Of a stretch of 48,572 bases of DNA, positions 1 through 9,141 are shown in pieces. The stretch's first letter is position 1. Each line of letters begins with the position of its first letter. The notes under the pieces were generated by a model. The model did no database searches. It saw only the letters and a list, made by a program, of their open reading frames with translations, and was not told the origin of the DNA. The DNA comes from Bacteroidota bacterium. Its GTDB lineage: Bacteria; Bacteroidota; Bacteroidia; UKL13-3. The stretch spans positions 1 to 48,572 of the forward strand of contig JAIXSO010000045.1 of assembly GCA_027484685.1 (NCBI GenBank). Reading direction: 5' to 3'. The translations under genes were made by a program, and so were the position numbers.

Positions 1-1434
1 AAAACCTTTGTACTCAATCTAATCATTATGATGGGAGTTAACCTCCTTATCAAACCATTTTGGATTTTAGGAATTGATAGGGCGGTGCAAAACCGTTTGG
101 GTTTTGAGGCTTATGGCCAGTACTATATTTTATTCAATTTTGTATTGCTGCTTTCGGTTTTGTTAGATTTTGGAATAGGCAATTACACCACTTCTAACTT
201 AGCCAAAAACCCCAATTTATTAGAAAAACAGTTTTCTGCATTACTTACTATAAAAATATTATTTTCAGCACTTTACATAATAACTACATTAATTTTAGCT
301 GCCATTTTAAATTACGATAGAAGCATTTGGTTTTTAATTTTTATGCTATCGTTTAACCAAGTGTTATCGTTTTTTCATATTTATTTTAGAAGTAATGTAA
401 GTGGTTTACAGCTTTTTAAAACCGATTCTATTTTTTCGGTTTTAGATAGGCTATTGATGATTATATTTTGTTCTATTTTACTGTTTACCAGTATTTTTGA
501 ATTAAATATTACCAATTTTGTTTACGCCCAAACTTTGGCATATGGCATAAGTGCTGCCATATCTTTTACTTTTATCAGTAAAAAAATAAGCAAGATTACT
601 TTGGTTTTTGATAAAATTATTCTTTGGGATATCTATAAAAAAACTGCTCCTTATGCTTTGCTAGCTTTGTTAATGACACTTTACACGCGTGTTGATAACA
701 TACTGATAGGCAAACTATTACCCGATGGCGATTACCACGATGGAATTTATGCCCTTGGCTACCGATTATTAGAAGCCGCTAACATGATGGCAGCATTAGT
801 TGCCATGCTTTTATTACCTATTTTTTCAAAAATGATAGCCGAAAAGCAAAAGCTAGAACCTTTGGTAAATACAGCTTTAGGTTTATTGATTGCTCCCAGT
901 TTTATATTTGGAGTTGCTTGTTTTTTCTTCCAAAGCGAAATATTGGTTATGCTTTCGCCAAAAGCCAATGATTACGCAACGCAAGTTTTTGGTTGGGTGA
1001 TATTGTGCTTTATTCCTTTATGCTTTATGTACATTTTTGGAACATTGTTAACGGCTAATGCATCGCTTAAAATTTTAAATATTTTAGCTTTAATTGCTTT
1101 AGTGACAAATTTAGGTTTAAACCTGATACTAATACCTAAATACCAGGCACTTGGCGCAGCTTATGCGGCCATAATTACCCAAACCTTTATTGGAATTACC
1201 AATTGCTATTTTGCCTATAAAGTTTTAAAAATAACTTTTGATAAAATGCTATTTACTAAACTATTAGCGCTTTTTATTGCTTTATGCTTGGTGGCTGGTA
1301 TTTGTAAGTTTTATACTATTCCGTTGTTTTTGTCGTTAGTTATGTTGTGCTTTATAGGTGCGGCATTAATTTTTGTTTTTAAACTGTTGGATATAAAGCA
1401 GCTAGGTAATTTAGCCAAAAGCAAATTCAATTAA
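1..1434 (+). CDS. Oligosaccharide flippase (Wzx-like, MOP superfamily), 5' end outside the window
   Basis: Polytopic membrane protein expected to flip lipid-linked oligosaccharide across the inner membrane. The frame is open to base 1 with no stop, so the true start probably lies upstream; the first ATG codons are at 28 and 31. The product is almost entirely hydrophobic, with about 12-14 membrane segments. Near the start it carries the flippase-type stretch LLIKPFWILGIDRAVQ, followed by a GxxxYGxY region. The next genes are a Wzz-like protein and an O-antigen ligase-like protein, which supports a surface-polysaccharide role. Family assignment is good; the glycan substrate cannot be read from sequence. 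Confidence 0.85.
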   Translation, partial: KTFVLNLIIMMGVNLLIKPFWILGIDRAVQNRLGFEAYGQYYILFNFVLLLSVLLDFGIGNYTTSNLAKNPNLLEKQFSALLTIKILFSALYIITTLILAAILNYDRSIWFLIFMLSFNQVLSFFHIYFRSNVSGLQLFKTDSIFSVLDRLLMIIFCSILLFTSIFELNITNFVYAQTLAYGISAAISFTFISKKISKITLVFDKIILWDIYKKTAPYALLALLMTLYTRVDNILIGKLLPDGDYHDGIYALGYRLLEAANMMAALVAMLLLPIFSKMIAEKQKLEPLVNTALGLLIAPSFIFGVACFFFQSEILVMLSPKANDYATQVFGWVILCFIPLCFMYIFGTLLTANASLKILNILALIALVTNLGLNLILIPKYQALGAAYAAIITQTFIGITNCYFAYKVLKITFDKMLFTKLLALFIALCLVAGICKFYTIPLFLSLVMLCFIGAALIFVFKLLDIKQLGNLAKSKFN

Positions 1435-1458
1435 ATTTTACACCTAAATATATTTTTA

Positions 1459-1466
1459 TATTTTTG
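1459..1466 (+). promoter_or_regulatory. Possible -7 promoter box ahead of the Wzz-like gene
   Basis: TATTTTTG matches the Bacteroidota -7 consensus TAnnTTTG and lies 18 bases before the ATG at 1485. No TTG element is seen 17-23 bases upstream, so the call is weak. The gene may instead be read through from the flippase gene 50 bases upstream. Confidence 0.25.
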
Positions 1467-1484
1467 AACTAACATATTTAAGAA

Positions 1485-2489
1485 ATGAGTCAAGATAAAA
1501 GAACGTACTACTTTGAATTAGTTGATGTAGTAAAATTTTTAATTAAGTATAAAAAACCTCTCAGTATTATTTCAATTGGAGCAGCTATTGCAGCCATTAT
1601 TTTTACAAGTCCTTGGTTTATAAAACCTTTGTATCTATCAACTGCTATTTTTTATCCATCTACCAATAATTCTATTTCAAGTGCCTTACTTTCAGACACA
1701 AGGGTAAAAGCTAAAGATCCACTTGAATTTGGAGAACAAACTACAGCTCAACAGTTTATACAAATGTTGGAGAGCGATAATTTAAAAAACAGGGTAATTC
1801 ATAATTTTAATTTGCGAGAGCATTATAAAATTAAAGTTGACGATAGCGAGAAAAACTACAAACTAGGTAATTTGTATAAAAAACACATTACTGTCAGAAA
1901 AACGCCATTTGCTTCTATTGAGGTAAATGTGTTAGATGAAGATCCAGCAAAAGCAGCCGAAATAGCTAATGGAATTGTGTTTTTATTAGATAGTGTAAAA
2001 ACTGATGTTCAGCGCAGGGTTGCATTGCAAGCTTTAGCCATTATTGAACAACAATATAAAAACAAAGAAGCCGAAGTTAATAGCATAAAACAAACCATGC
2101 GCGACTTAGGTGCAAAAGGAGTTTACAGTTTCGAAGAACAATCGAAGGCTATTACAGAATTAGCAGGAAAAGGTGGAAACCAAGCTTATATTACCAAGCA
2201 ACAAAGCAGCTTAGCTCAATACGGTTCAGAGGCTTTATCATCGCAAGAAACTTTGGTGTTAGAACTTGAAAAATTAAGTGAGCTACGCAAAAAATTGGAG
2301 CAAGCCAATGTAGATGTAACTGCTAATTTAAGTAATGTGTTTATTTTACAACAAGCTACTCCTGCTGAGAAAAAAGCATATCCAATCAGAGGAATTATTG
2401 TAATAGTTTCTGTATTTGGCTCATTTGTATTGGGTTGTATTGTTTTATTGTTTACCGAAAAAATTCGTCAAATAAACATTAACTCATAA
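1485..2489 (+). CDS. Wzz/chain-length-determinant family inner-membrane protein
   Basis: A 334-residue protein with the polysaccharide co-polymerase layout: a short cytoplasmic N-terminus, a membrane segment near residues 28-50, a long periplasmic part with coiled-coil character (about 190-290), and a second membrane segment near 307-327. There is no C-terminal tyrosine-kinase domain or tyrosine-rich tail, so it resembles Wzz rather than Wzc. The family sets the length of surface polysaccharide chains. It lies between flippase and ligase/polymerase genes, and the next gene starts 2 bases after its stop, indicating one transcript. Confidence 0.85.
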   Translation: MSQDKRTYYFELVDVVKFLIKYKKPLSIISIGAAIAAIIFTSPWFIKPLYLSTAIFYPSTNNSISSALLSDTRVKAKDPLEFGEQTTAQQFIQMLESDNLKNRVIHNFNLREHYKIKVDDSEKNYKLGNLYKKHITVRKTPFASIEVNVLDEDPAKAAEIANGIVFLLDSVKTDVQRRVALQALAIIEQQYKNKEAEVNSIKQTMRDLGAKGVYSFEEQSKAITELAGKGGNQAYITKQQSSLAQYGSEALSSQETLVLELEKLSELRKKLEQANVDVTANLSNVFILQQATPAEKKAYPIRGIIVIVSVFGSFVLGCIVLLFTEKIRQININS

Positions 2490-2491
2490 TT

Positions 2492-3925
2492 TTGGAATTA
2501 AAGCAAAGTCAAAATTGGTTTTATGGCGTTGGCATTGGGTTTATTTTACTTAATGCAATAGCCTTAATGCTAGGTTTTGATTGGCTTGGTGTGGTTCCAA
2601 TAGCAGCATTGGTACTATTAACAGCCGTTTTTAGGTCTGATTTATTAATATTATTACTTTCGTTTATCATTCCACTTTCAATAGAGTTTGATAATATTGG
2701 AGGTGGTTTGGGAATAAGCCTACCCGATGAACCTTTACTAATTCTGCTTACCGCCACTGTTTTATTCAAATTTATTATTGATGGCAATTACGATTATAGG
2801 GTATTTAGACAACCTATAACCATTGCAATTTTTATCAATATTGCTTGGCTCATTTTCGATACTTTTTTCAGCACCATGGTGGTGGTGTCAATCAAGTTTG
2901 TTATTGCGCGCATTTGGTACATTACTACATTTTATTTTTTAACAGTTGTTTTATTTAAAAACATCAAAAACATCCATGCCTTTTTATGGCTTCATATTTC
3001 GGGATTGGTAATTGTGGTATTCTATACTTTTGTAAAACATAGTCAGTACGATTTTGCTCAAATTGTATCATTTACCATTATGCAGCCTTTTTATGTAGGC
3101 CATGGTGTTTATGCAGCGGCATTGGCATTTTTTATTCCTTATTTATTTTTAAATGTGGTTTACGCATTTAGGTTAAAAATACCTTCTTGGTTATTGGCTA
3201 TAACCATTGCTACTTTAATTATTTTTGTATTGGGTGTAATTTTTAGCTACACCCGCGCTGCATGGATTAGCTTAGCTGGAGGTGTTGGCTTATTAATTTT
3301 GATTTGGTTAAAAATTCGTTTTAAGGTGCTAATTATGGCGCTTCCCAGTTTGGTTTTGCTTATTTTTATAAATAGCGATGAAATTATTTACCGCCTATCT
3401 TTAAACAAACAAAATAGTTCTGAAGGGTTTGATAGGCATTTGGAATCGGTGAGCAATATCAATAACGATGTGTCTAATTTGGAGCGAGTTAACCGTTATG
3501 TAGCTGCCATAAATATGAATAAAGTTAAACCATTTTTTGGTTTTGGCCCTGGCACTTACTCGTTTCAATATGGTGTGTACCAAGAACCTGAATTTGAAAC
3601 ACCCATCACTACTTATTTTGGAGATAACGGAACATGCCATAGTGAATATTTAGGACCATTAGCCGAAAGTGGTTGGTTAGGTTTATTTACTTTTTTAGCC
3701 ATTATTTATGTGGCTTATAGTGTTGGATATAAAATAATTTTCAAAACCCAGAATATAGAAGTAAAAATATTGGCTACCTCTACCCTAGTTGGTTTGAGTA
3801 CCTTTTTAATACATGGCTTATTAAATAATTACAGCGAAACCGATAAAATTGCCATTATTCTTTGGGGAAGTTTTGCCATAATTACTGCATTAAAGCAATA
3901 CCATTTCGAGGAAACAGAAGGTTAA
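2492..3925 (+). CDS. O-antigen ligase/polymerase family membrane protein (Wzy_C type)
   Basis: A 477-residue protein with about 11 membrane segments. It has an FSYTRAAWISLAGG stretch near residue 255 and a large periplasmic loop with GFGPGTYSFQYG near residue 350, both typical of the WaaL/Wzy O-antigen ligase family, which joins or polymerises lipid-linked glycan at the periplasmic face. The start is TTG at 2492, 2 bases after the preceding stop, so translation is probably coupled. Ligase and polymerase activities cannot be separated from sequence alone. Confidence 0.85.
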   Translation: MELKQSQNWFYGVGIGFILLNAIALMLGFDWLGVVPIAALVLLTAVFRSDLLILLLSFIIPLSIEFDNIGGGLGISLPDEPLLILLTATVLFKFIIDGNYDYRVFRQPITIAIFINIAWLIFDTFFSTMVVVSIKFVIARIWYITTFYFLTVVLFKNIKNIHAFLWLHISGLVIVVFYTFVKHSQYDFAQIVSFTIMQPFYVGHGVYAAALAFFIPYLFLNVVYAFRLKIPSWLLAITIATLIIFVLGVIFSYTRAAWISLAGGVGLLILIWLKIRFKVLIMALPSLVLLIFINSDEIIYRLSLNKQNSSEGFDRHLESVSNINNDVSNLERVNRYVAAINMNKVKPFFGFGPGTYSFQYGVYQEPEFETPITTYFGDNGTCHSEYLGPLAESGWLGLFTFLAIIYVAYSVGYKIIFKTQNIEVKILATSTLVGLSTFLIHGLLNNYSETDKIAIILWGSFAIITALKQYHFEETEG

Positions 3926-3983
3926 TTTAGCAAGCAAATTTTCATTATTTGATTACTAAGTAATTTCATAATTTTATTTATTA

Positions 3984-4016
3984 TTGAAACTATAATTCAT
4001 TGCAAATTTAGATTTG
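3984..4016 (+). promoter_or_regulatory. Predicted promoter for the GT-C gene at 4038, overlapping a small hairpin
   Basis: TTG (3984-3986), a 22-base spacer, then TAGATTTG (4009-4016) fit TTG-N17-23-TAnnTTTG. The implied transcript start is about 4023, 15 bases before the ATG at 4038. The -7 box lies inside the inverted repeat GCAAAT-TTAG-ATTTGC (4002-4017). Confidence 0.5.
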
Positions 4017-4037
4017 CTAAATGGAACTTAACTAACT

Positions 4038-5654
4038 ATGCTTAAATCTATTACCCAAAATTCATACATAATTAAATTACTACAAGCAGTATTGCTTTTT
4101 GTATGTTTTGGAATTGGGTTTTATAATTTCCCGTTAAGTTTAGTAGAAACCAATTTTAGCTATATGCCAGGCGATTTAGGCGATGCAAGGTTTATTAACT
4201 TTGTATTGGAACATGGCTATCAATATTTAATAGGCAATCAACCTTCGTTTTATGATGCTACCTTTTTTTATCCTGCTAAAAACACCTTGGCTTTATCAGA
4301 TAATATGGTGGGAACATTACCCCTTTATGCCATTTATAGAGCATTGCATTTCGATAGAGAAACAGCCTATCAATGCTGGTGGTTAAGCATATTTGTATTA
4401 AATTATTTTGCAGCATTTTATTGTTTTTATAAAATTACAAAAAACAGTTATGTAGCTATTTTAGGAGCCTATTTATTTACTTTTTCTATGATTATGTTTG
4501 GGCAATGTAATTTTACCCAACTCAATATCCGTTTTTTATTGCCCGTAATAGTTTTAGCAGCTTACAATTTAGCTACTCTTGCCAAACCTAAATACTATTA
4601 TTATTTAGTATTAGCTGTTGCATTTCAATTCGTTTTGGGCGTTTATTATGCCTTTCTATCAGTATATTTATTGGTAATATTTTTTGCATGTTATGCCTTC
4701 ATCATGCGCAAGTTTGATTTTATAATACAACTGTTTATTAATAAAAATCAAAGTATAAAAACCATTGCTTATACCATAATAATTGTTGGTTTATTAGCGC
4801 TTTACATGCTAAACTATATAGAGGTGGCAAAACATGTAAGTTTGCATAAATTCAGCGAAGTATTACATTTAATGCCCACTTTTACCAGCTACACTTTAGC
4901 TAACGATGCCAGCAATTGGGCTTTTACCAATAAATATGGTAAAAACTTACTGGCCGATAGATGGTGGTTAAACGAGTTTTTTATGGGTGCATTTTCTATT
5001 GGGTTATTAGTTAGCTACACCTTTTTTACTTTTAAAAACAAAGATTCAAATAAATTTTTATTAGTAGCCATTGGTATGGCTATCATTTGCAGTTTATTGT
5101 TTGCCAATAAATACAGTGTGTTAGCCATTTTTTATTACTTACCTGGCTTTGGTAGTTTATCGGTATTGGTGAGGGTAATTACCGTAATTTTTACTTTAAT
5201 TGTATTTGCCAATGTGTTATTTTTAAATGACTTATTTTTAAAATATAAAAAATGGAGTTTGCTAATTTTTATAAGTTTGTTTGCCTTATTGTTCATAGAT
5301 AATCATGTAGATGCAAGCAAACTAACTAGAACAAAAAAAGAGACCATTTTAAACCGATACAAAACCATAGAAATTCAAATTGGCAATCATAAAAAACCTG
5401 TTTTAGCCATAGTAAGCGAAGGCGAAGATTGGAAAAACTTTAAATTTCATTTAGATGCAGCTTTGTATGCGCAAGCCCATCAAATGAAGAGCATTAACGG
5501 CTATTCGAGCAATGCTCCACAAAATTTTGGAGGCTTTTGGGAAAAACATAACCGAAAAACCTTGAATGATTGGTGTATTTATAATAATATTGACACCAGT
5601 AAAATAATAATAATTGATAATTTAAACCCAGTAACTTCGGTTAATAACGAATAA
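4038..5654 (+). CDS. Large membrane protein, GT-C glycosyltransferase-like
   Basis: A 538-residue polytopic protein with about 11-12 membrane segments and a C-terminal soluble tail of about 110 residues. The first extracytoplasmic loop contains GDLGDARF (near residue 46), placed and shaped like the acidic motif of GT-C enzymes that use lipid-phosphate sugars. It lies in a glycan-gene run and has its own predicted promoter. I do not recognise a specific family. Transfer of a sugar to a lipid-linked or surface glycan is inference from topology and neighbours. Confidence 0.6.
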   Translation: MLKSITQNSYIIKLLQAVLLFVCFGIGFYNFPLSLVETNFSYMPGDLGDARFINFVLEHGYQYLIGNQPSFYDATFFYPAKNTLALSDNMVGTLPLYAIYRALHFDRETAYQCWWLSIFVLNYFAAFYCFYKITKNSYVAILGAYLFTFSMIMFGQCNFTQLNIRFLLPVIVLAAYNLATLAKPKYYYYLVLAVAFQFVLGVYYAFLSVYLLVIFFACYAFIMRKFDFIIQLFINKNQSIKTIAYTIIIVGLLALYMLNYIEVAKHVSLHKFSEVLHLMPTFTSYTLANDASNWAFTNKYGKNLLADRWWLNEFFMGAFSIGLLVSYTFFTFKNKDSNKFLLVAIGMAIICSLLFANKYSVLAIFYYLPGFGSLSVLVRVITVIFTLIVFANVLFLNDLFLKYKKWSLLIFISLFALLFIDNHVDASKLTRTKKETILNRYKTIEIQIGNHKKPVLAIVSEGEDWKNFKFHLDAALYAQAHQMKSINGYSSNAPQNFGGFWEKHNRKTLNDWCIYNNIDTSKIIIIDNLNPVTSVNNE

Positions 5655-5661
5655 TAAAACT

Positions 5662-6315
5662 ATGTTAGATAAATTTGGCATTGCAAAACGAATTGCAAAA
5701 GAATTAAAAGACGGATATTATGTAAATTTAGGAATTGGCATTCCTACTTTGGTGGCAAATTATGTTCCTGAAGGAATTGAAGTAATCCTTCAATCGGAAA
5801 ATGGACTTTTAGGAATTGGACCTTTTCCATACGAAGAAGAAGTAGATGCTGATTTAATTAATGCTGGAAAACAAACTGTAACTACTAAAAAAGGTTCTAG
5901 CTTTTTTGATAGTGCCATGAGTTTTGGTATGATTAGAAGCGGAAGAGTTGATTTAACCGTATTAGGCGCTATGGAAGTGGCTGATAATGGTGATATAGCC
6001 AACTGGAAAATTCCAGGAAAAATGGTAAAAGGTATGGGTGGCGCTATGGATTTAGTGGCATCGGCTAAAAATATTATAGTAGCTATGCAGCATGTAAATA
6101 AAGCTGGCGAATCGAAACTTTTAAGCAAATGTTCATTACCGATTACAGGCTTAGGTTGTGTAAAAAAAGTAGTTACCGAATTAGGTGTTTTTGAAATTAC
6201 CGAAGAAGGTTTTAAACTATTGGAATATGCACCAGGCGTTACTATTGATTATATCAAATCGAAAACCGAAGGACGCTTAGTTATAGCCGACAATGTGTTT
6301 GAAATGAGCATTTAA
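5662..6315 (+). CDS. scoB: 3-oxoacid CoA-transferase subunit B
   Basis: A 217-residue protein matching the B subunit of succinyl-CoA:3-ketoacid CoA-transferase, which moves CoA from succinyl-CoA to acetoacetate in ketone-body and branched-chain catabolism. It has the NLGIGIPT loop (22-29) and the SENGLLG motif, whose Glu46 is the expected catalytic glutamate forming the CoA thioester. Length is normal for a separate B subunit. The A subunit, often adjacent in other bacteria, is not in this window. The gene lies 7 bases after one glycan gene and 13 before another, so it may share their transcript without functional link. Confidence 0.92.
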   Translation: MLDKFGIAKRIAKELKDGYYVNLGIGIPTLVANYVPEGIEVILQSENGLLGIGPFPYEEEVDADLINAGKQTVTTKKGSSFFDSAMSFGMIRSGRVDLTVLGAMEVADNGDIANWKIPGKMVKGMGGAMDLVASAKNIIVAMQHVNKAGESKLLSKCSLPITGLGCVKKVVTELGVFEITEEGFKLLEYAPGVTIDYIKSKTEGRLVIADNVFEMSI

Positions 6316-6328
6316 CATGTATTTTTAA

Positions 6329-7831
6329 ATGAAAAAATTTTATCAAGAACAACCTTTAAATGCCATATTGATTGTGGCATTTTTAGTTAGATTAGTAGCT
6401 GTAATTTTTAGCCAAGGTTATGGCATGAGCGATGACCACTTTTTAATTATTGAAGTTGCTCAAAGTTGGATTGATGGCCGAGACGATAGCCAATGGTTAC
6501 CTGGTCCAATGAACCCAAATGCAGTAGCTACCGGACACATATTGCTTTACACAGGTTTTCATTATTACTTCTTTAAATTTTTAGCGCTTTTGGGCATAGT
6601 AGAGCCTAATACCAAAATGTTTATTGTAAGGCTTTTTCATGCTTTGCTTTCATTAATTGTGGTAAAATATGCTTTTAAAATTACTGAAAAATTAAGCAAT
6701 TTAAACGATGCCAAGTTGGTGGCTTGGTTATGTGCATTGCTTTGGTTTATTCCAATGTTAAGCGTAAGGAATTTGGTAGAAGTAGTTTGCATTCCACCAT
6801 TAATTTACGGAACCTGGTTAGTAGTAAGTAATGATAACAAAAAAGTAATGCAATACTTGCTTGCGGGTTTTGTTACAGGTTTGGCATTTTCTATTAGGTT
6901 TCAAACTTCCACTTTTATAGCTGGTTTAGGCTTGGTGGTTTGGATTCAATATCAGTTTAAAAATGCATTTTTTTATGGCGTTGGTGTGGTTTTATCGTTG
7001 TTGGTTTTTCAAGCCAGTGTAGATATGGTAATTTGGGGTAAACCATTTGCTGAGTTTCTAGCTTACTCGGTTTATAACGTTGATAATGCTTATAATTACA
7101 TAGTTGGTAATTGGTATAATTATTTGCTTTTGGTGGGTGGTATTTTAATTCCACCGGTAAGTTTGTTTTTAGCTTATGGCTTTGCTTTAAGCTGGCGTAA
7201 ATATTTGGTATTGTTTTTACCTGCATTTTTGTTTTTTGTATTCCATTCGGCTTTTCCAAATAAACAAGAACGCTTTATTTTGCCTGTAATTCCGTTTATA
7301 GTTATGGCAGGTGTTATTACTTTTAATCAAGTAAAAGAAACCAATGCATTTTTACTAAAAAACAAAAAGTTTGTGGCGGGCAGTTGGAAATTCTTTTGGG
7401 TATTTAACACCATAGTTTTAGTTGCTTTAACTCCTTCATCTACCAAGTTAAGCCGAGTAGAAGCCATGAATTACTTATCTAAAAAAACGGATGTAAACTC
7501 ATTTATTTTAGAAAGTAGCAATTCGGGTACTGTATTAATGCCTCGTTATTATTTACAAAAATGGGTTCCATATTACAATGTAACCAAAGAAATTCCAGCA
7601 GATACCTTGTTAACGCAATTAAAAAATGGAAATGAAGAATTACCCAATTATTTGGTAATTGGCGAAGCAGAAAAATTGGTAAACAGACTTACGCCTTGTA
7701 TAAAAAGTTTTGGCAAAGTACAGTATTTAACCACCATAGACCCTAGTTTTTTAGACAAATTTATGCATTGGTTAAACCCTTACGGTAACGAAAACCAAAC
7801 TTATTATATTTATAAGTTTGATAGAAAATGA
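6329..7831 (+). CDS. GT22-like (ALG9/PIG-B type) membrane mannosyltransferase
   Basis: A 500-residue polytopic protein. The first loop has MSDDHF (33-38), corresponding to the acidic HPDEhfq-type motif of GT22. It also has an SIRFQT segment near residue 189 and an HSAFPNKQERFILPV stretch near residue 310, matching the family's conserved H-K-RF region. Family members transfer mannose or another hexose from a polyprenyl-phosphate sugar at the membrane. The surrounding polysaccharide genes agree with that. Donor and acceptor are unknown. Its last 4 bases overlap the next gene (ATGA). Confidence 0.78.
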   Translation: MKKFYQEQPLNAILIVAFLVRLVAVIFSQGYGMSDDHFLIIEVAQSWIDGRDDSQWLPGPMNPNAVATGHILLYTGFHYYFFKFLALLGIVEPNTKMFIVRLFHALLSLIVVKYAFKITEKLSNLNDAKLVAWLCALLWFIPMLSVRNLVEVVCIPPLIYGTWLVVSNDNKKVMQYLLAGFVTGLAFSIRFQTSTFIAGLGLVVWIQYQFKNAFFYGVGVVLSLLVFQASVDMVIWGKPFAEFLAYSVYNVDNAYNYIVGNWYNYLLLVGGILIPPVSLFLAYGFALSWRKYLVLFLPAFLFFVFHSAFPNKQERFILPVIPFIVMAGVITFNQVKETNAFLLKNKKFVAGSWKFFWVFNTIVLVALTPSSTKLSRVEAMNYLSKKTDVNSFILESSNSGTVLMPRYYLQKWVPYYNVTKEIPADTLLTQLKNGNEELPNYLVIGEAEKLVNRLTPCIKSFGKVQYLTTIDPSFLDKFMHWLNPYGNENQTYYIYKFDRK

Positions 7832-8469
7832 AAAGTATTCTTCTATTAATTACTTTATTTTTTATTATTGGTTGTAAAGATAATTTAACAACTACTGATA
7901 ATAAAATTCAATACTCAAGTATTGATACTTTAGTAATTAATAATGCAACTTATTTTCTGTGCAATCTAGAAAATCGTTTAAATTGTTTAATCAATGCAAA
8001 CGGAGATACCATGATAAAATCAAAAGACTATTACCATTCTATTGAGTTTATTGATATTGACAAAGATAGTTTTATTGACTTAAAAGTTAATTTAATAGGA
8101 AGAGACCCTAATGGTTGCGAAATTTATTTGTTTGATAGATATACTAAAAAGCACCTAGAATTAAAGAATTGTTATACAGATATTACACCAATCAAAAATT
8201 CAAAATGTTATTACACTTATGAACCAATAAGTCTTTCTGATGAAAACTGGGAAAGCTATTTAGTTAAAATTGAAAACTTTGAAATAAAAAACATAGGTCA
8301 AATAATTGGAAAAGGTAGCGAAAATGAGAGCCAAACAATTGAAATAATAAAGAATGATTCAATTATTGAACAGCTATCTTACCAGAAACATATAAAAATA
8401 AATGATGATAAGTGGCCATTCATTGAAAAATATTGGTCAAAAAATTTTAACAAATTTATTTCAAGATAA
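7828..8469 (+). CDS. Hypothetical lipoprotein
   Basis: A 213-residue protein of unknown function. It starts with a lipoprotein signal ending in FFIIGC (Cys16), so export and acylation are expected. The remainder is hydrophilic, with a short stretch near residue 70 (FIDIDKDSFIDL) resembling a calcium-binding or FG-GAP-like Asp loop. It overlaps the glycosyltransferase stop by 4 bases. Its codon use is more AT-rich than that of the glycan genes. Confidence 0.7.
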   Translation: MKSILLLITLFFIIGCKDNLTTTDNKIQYSSIDTLVINNATYFLCNLENRLNCLINANGDTMIKSKDYYHSIEFIDIDKDSFIDLKVNLIGRDPNGCEIYLFDRYTKKHLELKNCYTDITPIKNSKCYYTYEPISLSDENWESYLVKIENFEIKNIGQIIGKGSENESQTIEIIKNDSIIEQLSYQKHIKINDDKWPFIEKYWSKNFNKFISR

Positions 8470-8475
8470 ACTTTA

Positions 8476-9138
8476 ATGAGCCAATACATCAATTTACACA
8501 CCCACCGAAAACCTCGCGTAACGGGAGAAATAGCTATTAGAAATGGTTTTTTAAAAACCATTGATTTTAATAAAGTCAATTATCCTGTTTCAATTGGTTT
8601 GCATCCGTGGCATGTTCATAAAACCGATTTAAATTGGGCATTACAAGTTATAGAACAAAACCATACTCAAATGATTGCCATTGGCGAATGCGGGCTTGAT
8701 AGAGCCATTAAAACCCCTATTGAACCGCAGTTATTGGCTTTTGAAAAGCAAATAAGGTTAGCTGCGCAATATCAATTACCTGTAATAGTGCATTGCGTAA
8801 AAGCGTATGCCGATTTTGCAGCTTTTGCCAAACAACATAGTCAAATTAATTTTGTGCTGCATGGTTTTTCGGGCAATGATGAAACCTTACAACAGCTTTT
8901 AGCTTTTAAGAATGTGTATTTTAGTGTAGGTAAATATTTATTTAATTCGCAATCGAATGCCAGTTTAGTATTGAATAAAATTCCGATAAACCGCCTGTTT
9001 TTAGAAACCGACACTACCCCACTTTTAATTAATAATGTTTACGAAAAGGCATCACAAATTATTGAAATAGAAGAAACTGTTTTAAAAAATCAAATCTTTT
9101 CTAACTTTGCGCTCCTTTTTAAAAATAATAACTTTTAA
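8476..9138 (+). CDS. TatD-family metal-dependent hydrolase
   Basis: A 220-residue TIM-barrel amidohydrolase. The expected metal ligands are visible: HTH (His8 and His10), GECGLD (Glu71), IVHC (His106), LHGF (His129) and ETDT (Asp179). TatD proteins are DNase or phosphodiesterase-type enzymes in DNA turnover and repair. It is shorter than the usual 255-265 residues, as in several Bacteroidota versions. It ends 3 bases before tcdA and is probably co-transcribed with it. Confidence 0.88.
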   Translation: MSQYINLHTHRKPRVTGEIAIRNGFLKTIDFNKVNYPVSIGLHPWHVHKTDLNWALQVIEQNHTQMIAIGECGLDRAIKTPIEPQLLAFEKQIRLAAQYQLPVIVHCVKAYADFAAFAKQHSQINFVLHGFSGNDETLQQLLAFKNVYFSVGKYLFNSQSNASLVLNKIPINRLFLETDTTPLLINNVYEKASQIIEIEETVLKNQIFSNFALLFKNNNF

Positions 9139-9141
9139 TAC

